24,010 nt of DNA from CAZWHE01 sp964633825. GTDB lineage: Bacteria > Planctomycetota > B15-G4 > CAYZWU01. Below the pieces are notes generated by a model. It had not been told where the DNA came from, searched no databases, and was given only the letters and a program-made list of their open reading frames with translations. Numbering within the stretch: position 1 is the stretch's first letter; each line of letters starts with the position of its first letter. The stretch covers positions 1 through 24,010 of the forward strand of contig CAZWHE010000050.1 in NCBI GenBank assembly GCA_964633825.1, read 5' to 3'. Below are positions 20,425-24,010 of this stretch, one piece after another. Position numbers and translations under genes: made by a program.

Positions 20425-22707
20425 TCATCCGGTTCCTTTCTCTGGACCGTTTTCTCTCGATAGTCCTTCCAAGCGGTGCTGCTGCTCCCGTGACCGGTCG
20501 GGAGCAAGCTCGTTTTTGACCGGCATCTGGCGCTGCCAAAGCGAGAAGTACTTGCCCCTCCGGCTCATCAGGTCGTCGTGGGTCCCCTTCTCGATAAGCT
20601 CGCCATCGTGCAGCACAACGATGCGGTCGGCATGCATAACGGTCGAAAGGCGGTGAGCGATCAGAACGGTGGTTCTCCCCACCTTGACCTCGTTGAGAGT
20701 TTCCTGTATTGCGAATTCCGTCTCGGAATCGAGATTCGAGGTTGCTTCGTCGAGGATCAATATCTTCGGGTCGTGGAGCAGGGCGCGGGCGATCGCCAGT
20801 CTCTGTCTTTCCCCTCCGGAAAGATCCGATCCGCGCTCCCCAATCAAGGATTCATAGCGCTCGGGAAGACGGGCGATGAACTCGTGGGCGTTTGCGCGCT
20901 CCGCCGCTTCCATAATCATGTCCAAGTCGGCCTCGGGATGGCCGAGCGCAATGTTGTCGCGCACCCTTCCCCGAAAGATGAAGGTCTCCTGTGGCACGAT
21001 ACCCATCACCCGCCGCAGGGAATGAATGTCCCAATCGCGCAGATCGATTCCATCGAGCAGGATTCGCCCGTCGTCCGGATCGTCGAAGCGGGCTAGAAGG
21101 TTGGCGAGCGTCGTTTTCCCCGAGCCGGATTCGCCGACGATGGCGACCGTTGTTCCGGCCTCGATGGGGAGAGTGATGTTCTTCAAGACGGGTTTTCGGT
21201 AGCCGTAGGCAAACGTCACCTTCTCGATCGAGAAATCCCCGCGCACCTTCTCCGAGACGAAGCCTCTGAAATCATCCTTCTGTTCGGGATCGAGATCGAG
21301 AATCTCGCCAAGGCGGTCGAGGGCGATCAGCGCGTCCTGTATGGCCACGTTCGCCTCGGCGAGCCTCTCCATCGGACCGAACAGGAAGGCCAGCAGAGAG
21401 TTGAAGAACATGAGCTGCCCGAGCGACAACTCCCCGGCGATGACCTGATGCCCCCCGAACCAGAGAACGGCCAGCGCGCCGAACGCGGAAAGGAAGGCCC
21501 CGGCCGAGGCCGCGCTCGTGGAGAGCATCGTGCTTCTGAACTGGGTCTTGATCAGCTTGAGAAAACTCTCTTCGGTCTTCTGCCGGGCCGACGATTCGGC
21601 GGCAAAGGATTTCAAGGTCGTGATACCGGAAAGGGATTCCACAAGGTGCGCCTCGAGATCGGCCGTTTCCTCCATGAGGCTGCGCTGGATCCTGCGGATC
21701 AGGATATTCAGCAGGTAGAAGGCGCAGAAAAACAGGGGAAGGAAAGCGAAAACCAGAAGGGTCAGCCGGCTGTGGTAATAGAACATGACAACGGACGCGA
21801 AGACGAACATCGTGGCATCCAGGAGAAGCCCCAGCGTCGTTCCCCCGATGAAGGCGCGGATCCTCTGCGCATCGTTCATGCGGGAAAGGATCTCGCCGAC
21901 CTGGCGCGTTCGGAAGAACCGGATCGGCATCTTGAGGAGATGGCCGTAGTAGTAGAGCACCAGTTCGACGTCGATCTTCTGCGCAAGATGGACCAGGAGG
22001 TACTGCCGCAGAATACCGAAGGCGGTGCGAAAGAGGATGACAAGCACCATCCCCAGGGCCAGGGTATTGAGAATATTCGTCTTCTCATAGACGAGCACAT
22101 TGTCCACGAGAACCTGGATAAAGAAGGACGTGCCCAGTGCCAGCAGGGTCGCGAGGATCGCGGCAAGGAAGGCTTCGAAAAGGATCGGGAGCCGCGGCCT
22201 GAGCAGCACCCAGAGACGATGCCATTTGGACGGCGAGGCCTCCGTCTCGCGCAAAGCCGGCGTGGGAGAGAGGAGCATGAGAATACCGTGCGGGTTGCCG
22301 TTGCCTTCCAAGCCCTTATGGAACCTCCATCTCTTGAGGAACTCTTCTTTATTCCACCTCTCGACTCCGCCGGCCGGATCGCCGACGAGCACCCACTTCT
22401 TGGTCACCTTGTAGAGGACGACGAAGTGCCCCTGACCCCGCTTGTTCAGGACATGGGCCACAGCGGGATATTGTACGTCGGTCAGAAGGTTCTCCCACTG
22501 GGCTCGAACGCTCGTCGCCCGGAATCCGACCTTCCCCGCTGCAACGGAGAGTCCGAAGAGATTGGTCCCCCCCAGATCGGTCCCGGCCGCCTCCCGTATC
22601 CGGGCAACCGATATGGGAAGCCTGTAAAAGAGCGCGATCATGGCCAGAACGGCTGGACCGCAGTCGGTTTCATCGCGCTGCCGGATATGAGGGTATTTTT
22701 TCAGCAT
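20425..22707 (-). CDS. lanT: Peptidase-containing ABC exporter, LanT type (760 aa)
   Basis: Cleaves Gly-Gly leaders and exports the mature peptide. The N-terminal C39 peptidase has Cys16 in RDETDCGPAV, His94 in GHFVVLYKV and Asp110 in VGDPA, the full catalytic triad, plus oxyanion Gln10. Six membrane helices follow (about 170-440), then an ATPase domain with Walker A GESGSGKTT (about 524-532), signature LSGGERQRLAIARALL, Walker B ILILDEATSNLD and H-loop AHRLS. A hydrophilic tail of about 30 residues follows the ATPase. The three precursors in this locus all end their leaders in Gly-Gly, matching this peptidase. ATG at 22707; the ribosome-binding site is weak. First gene of the minus-strand export operon. 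Confidence 0.96.
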   Translation of the reverse strand: MLKKYPHIRQRDETDCGPAVLAMIALFYRLPISVARIREAAGTDLGGTNLFGLSVAAGKVGFRATSVRAQWENLLTDVQYPAVAHVLNKRGQGHFVVLYKVTKKWVLVGDPAGGVERWNKEEFLKRWRFHKGLEGNGNPHGILMLLSPTPALRETEASPSKWHRLWVLLRPRLPILFEAFLAAILATLLALGTSFFIQVLVDNVLVYEKTNILNTLALGMVLVILFRTAFGILRQYLLVHLAQKIDVELVLYYYGHLLKMPIRFFRTRQVGEILSRMNDAQRIRAFIGGTTLGLLLDATMFVFASVVMFYYHSRLTLLVFAFLPLFFCAFYLLNILIRRIQRSLMEETADLEAHLVESLSGITTLKSFAAESSARQKTEESFLKLIKTQFRSTMLSTSAASAGAFLSAFGALAVLWFGGHQVIAGELSLGQLMFFNSLLAFLFGPMERLAEANVAIQDALIALDRLGEILDLDPEQKDDFRGFVSEKVRGDFSIEKVTFAYGYRKPVLKNITLPIEAGTTVAIVGESGSGKTTLANLLARFDDPDDGRILLDGIDLRDWDIHSLRRVMGIVPQETFIFRGRVRDNIALGHPEADLDMIMEAAERANAHEFIARLPERYESLIGERGSDLSGGERQRLAIARALLHDPKILILDEATSNLDSETEFAIQETLNEVKVGRTTVLIAHRLSTVMHADRIVVLHDGELIEKGTHDDLMSRRGKYFSLWQRQMPVKNELAPDRSREQQHRLEGLSRENGPEKGTG

Positions 22708-23037
22708 TCGACTTGACGCCCATCGACCGAAGATTTATCGGGACACCCACCTTTAAGTATTATCCATTATGTTGATGAAAAGAGCGACCAGGAAGAATGA
22801 AAAGGCGCCGGCGTAAGAATGTTCTTTTATGGAAATTACAGCCGATATGAGAAGAGAAATCGCGGCTCGGATTGGACGGAAAATACCGAGTGAAAAAAAA
22901 ATTTGAAAATATCCGTCCGGGTGAAAAGATAAACTCTCTTTGTCGTTTGGTATAATAAAGACTCTGGTTTTGTGACGACCCCGGTTTCGGGCGACTATAT
23001 ACTAAATGAGAACGTAAGTCCTTACAGGGAGCAGGCA
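22708..23037. promoter_or_regulatory. Divergent control region between exporter and precursor LanA3
   Basis: No gene is supported here (330 bases, clearly AT-richer than the flanking genes). On the plus strand TATAAT at 22951-22956 lies about 80 bases before the LanA3 start; a -35 is not clear. On the minus strand GGATAATACTT near 22755-22765 is a weak candidate -10 for the exporter. The AT-rich run around 22890-22912 (poly-A and TTTGAAAAT) could act as an UP element for LanA3. The two promoters would allow coordinated control of exporter and precursor. Confidence 0.4.
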
Positions 23038-23232
23038 ATGAAAACCAGGAAAACGAAGACCTATCCCCTCCACGAGCCTGGACTGAAAATACTCGACAAG
23101 AGGAAAATGCAATCGGTTGCCGGCGGCTTTATGTCCAATGATTGGCCCGGTTATGCAGGAGGTCACAAACTCTTTCCCCACGCACCCCTTGAAAACCAAG
23201 GACCAGGCAACGGCACCCATTCAACGTACTGA
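23038..23232 (+). CDS. lanA3: Precursor-like peptide LanA3 with Gly-Gly leader, core without Cys (64 aa)
   Basis: ATG at 23038 with AGGGAG about eight bases upstream; an in-frame ATG at 22972 would give a leader unlike the others. The first 30 residues match the other precursors in length and ends (MKTRKTKT at the start, ILDKRKMQSVAGG at the end), but the central LKKETLRAL segment is replaced by PLHEPGL. The 34-residue core is rich in Gly, Pro, His and Asn (DWPGYAGGHKLFPHAPLENQ), ends GTHSTY, and has Ser33, Thr60, Ser62 and Thr63 but no Cys. It therefore cannot form lanthionine alone. It is probably cut and exported by LanT; it may be dehydrated, a partner peptide, or modified by another enzyme. 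Its last 12 bases overlap the convergent SUMF1-like gene. Confidence 0.75.
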   Translation: MKTRKTKTYPLHEPGLKILDKRKMQSVAGGFMSNDWPGYAGGHKLFPHAPLENQGPGNGTHSTY

Positions 23233-24010
23233 CCTGACGCAGAGGCGGCAGCCTGCGCTGATGGCGTGGTAACTCGGTGGGTAGAAACCCCTTAAGGTGC
23301 AGCGGAATCTGTCGGGATCGATGTTCTGCCAGGAACCTCCCTTGATGTCGGAGTCGAGATTGCTTCCCGCGATGTCAGGTAACATCTCCATTGATTGGAC
23401 CAAACGGGCACTCCATTCGCTGATCCCTCCCGCCATATCGCGAATTCCGTAAGGGCTTTCATCGTAAGGAATAGTGCAAACCGGCTCCACATCTCCTTCG
23501 TTCTGGGGACGTGTGAGCCGGCCTTTGACGAACGACCAATCGAAAGAGTTGCCCCAAGGATAAAAACGGCCGTCTACACCTCGCGCCGCTTTCTCCCACT
23601 GGTCTTCGCTGGGGAGTAGGTATTCCAGACCTTTTCCTTGATCGCGGATATTCAGCCATTCGATATATCTCTCGATATCAACACGCGAAATCCCCCAGAC
23701 GGGGGTCTTCAGGATCCAGGGTATGTGTTCCGGAGGGGGCTGAAATCTGCCACCCGGCCGCTCGATCCATCGGCTGAGAGGGGCTTGGTAGAAACGGGGC
23801 AGGTAGAGGCCCTCCCCCTCCTCCGTCATCTCATAACCGGGCCTGATATTTTTCAGGCGGGTTTTGATCCTTCTCAGAATCGGCGGATCATTGACAAATT
23901 CCAGCCATTCTCCGACAGTCACCTCGTGCTCGGCGATCCAGAATCCCTCGAGGTTTTTCTCCTCGCGGGCCGGGCTCAGTCGGCCGTCCGGATCACCGCC
24001 GCTGATGAAA
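23221..24010 (-). CDS. Formylglycine-enzyme-like (SUMF1 domain) protein, N-terminus outside window
   Basis: The open frame continues through the window edge at 24010, so this is the C-terminal part (about 262 codons). It opens FISGGDPDGRLSPAREEKN, then FWIAEHEVTVGEWLEFV, the usual start of a SUMF1/FGE domain, followed by LLPSEDQWEKAARG, FYPWGNSFDW and GIRDMAGGISEW. Family knowledge: true formylglycine enzymes oxidise a Cys in sulfatases using a pair of Cys in the GGS...CxxxxC region. Here KGGSWQNIDPDRFRC lacks that pair, so this is probably a non-FGE member with another role. The ISGGDPD opening resembles C-terminal domains of planctomycetal protein-kinase fusions; a kinase domain may lie upstream, outside the window. 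Convergent with LanA3, overlapping by 12 bases. Confidence 0.85.
   Translation of the reverse strand, partial: FISGGDPDGRLSPAREEKNLEGFWIAEHEVTVGEWLEFVNDPPILRRIKTRLKNIRPGYEMTEEGEGLYLPRFYQAPLSRWIERPGGRFQPPPEHIPWILKTPVWGISRVDIERYIEWLNIRDQGKGLEYLLPSEDQWEKAARGVDGRFYPWGNSFDWSFVKGRLTRPQNEGDVEPVCTIPYDESPYGIRDMAGGISEWSARLVQSMEMLPDIAGSNLDSDIKGGSWQNIDPDRFRCTLRGFYPPSYHAISAGCRLCVRSVR

Noticed and set aside
20424..20507. N-terminal extension of the membrane fusion protein
   Set aside because: It would overlap the end of the exporter gene by 83 bases; ATG at 20423 directly follows the exporter stop and gives the usual short cytoplasmic N-terminus.
21448..22716. Plus-strand frame of 422 codons over the exporter
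   Set aside because: Antisense to LanT, which has complete catalytic and ATPase motifs; the plus frame shows no domain.

Overview
The window looks like chromosomal DNA from a GC-rich, two-membrane bacterium. The sigma factor resembles the ECF-like family abundant in Planctomycetes and relatives. A GH172 (DUF2961) protein, beta-helix surface proteins and a formylglycine-enzyme-like domain whose N-terminal end resembles those of planctomycetal kinase fusions point the same way. A membrane-fusion protein paired with a peptidase-ABC exporter implies an outer membrane. Placement in or near Planctomycetota/Hydrogenedentota is inference from gene content only.

Layout. (1) 1-3694: two tandem minus-strand genes for secreted right-handed beta-helix proteins. 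The first is cut by the window edge; the second is complete, is itself an internal duplication, and ends in a strong terminator. Their upstream regions are also duplicated. (2) 3695-4744: a plus-strand Fic-HTH protein. (3) 4842-12627: a minus-strand carbohydrate operon read GH2-like hydrolase, MalK-type ATPase, solute-binding-protein/permease fusion, MalG-type permease, GH172-like hydrolase. Two of the junctions are 4-nt stop/start overlaps. (4) 12808-13398: a divergent ECF-type sigma factor, then a tRNA-Glu(CTC) gene at 13530-13605.

(5) 13663-23232: a class I lanthipeptide locus. On the minus strand it reads peptidase-ABC exporter (LanT), membrane fusion protein, two precursor peptides, LanC cyclase and full-length LanB dehydratase. 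A third precursor-like gene lies on the plus strand at the far end. All three precursors have leaders of exactly 30 residues ending in Gly-Gly but very different cores: one is rich in Ser and Cys, one is Trp-rich with two Cys and one Ser, and one has no Cys. LanB would glutamylate and eliminate Ser/Thr using glutamyl-tRNA(Glu), LanC would close thioether rings, and LanT plus the fusion protein would cut at Gly-Gly and export. The tRNA-Glu gene next to lanB is therefore notable, and its first acceptor pair is a mismatch (A1-C72). (6) 23221-24010: the C-terminal part of a formylglycine-enzyme-like (SUMF1) protein lacking the catalytic cysteines.

The strongest leads are the lanthipeptide locus with its mixed precursors and neighbouring tRNA-Glu, the solute-binding-protein/permease fusion, and the tandem beta-helix genes.
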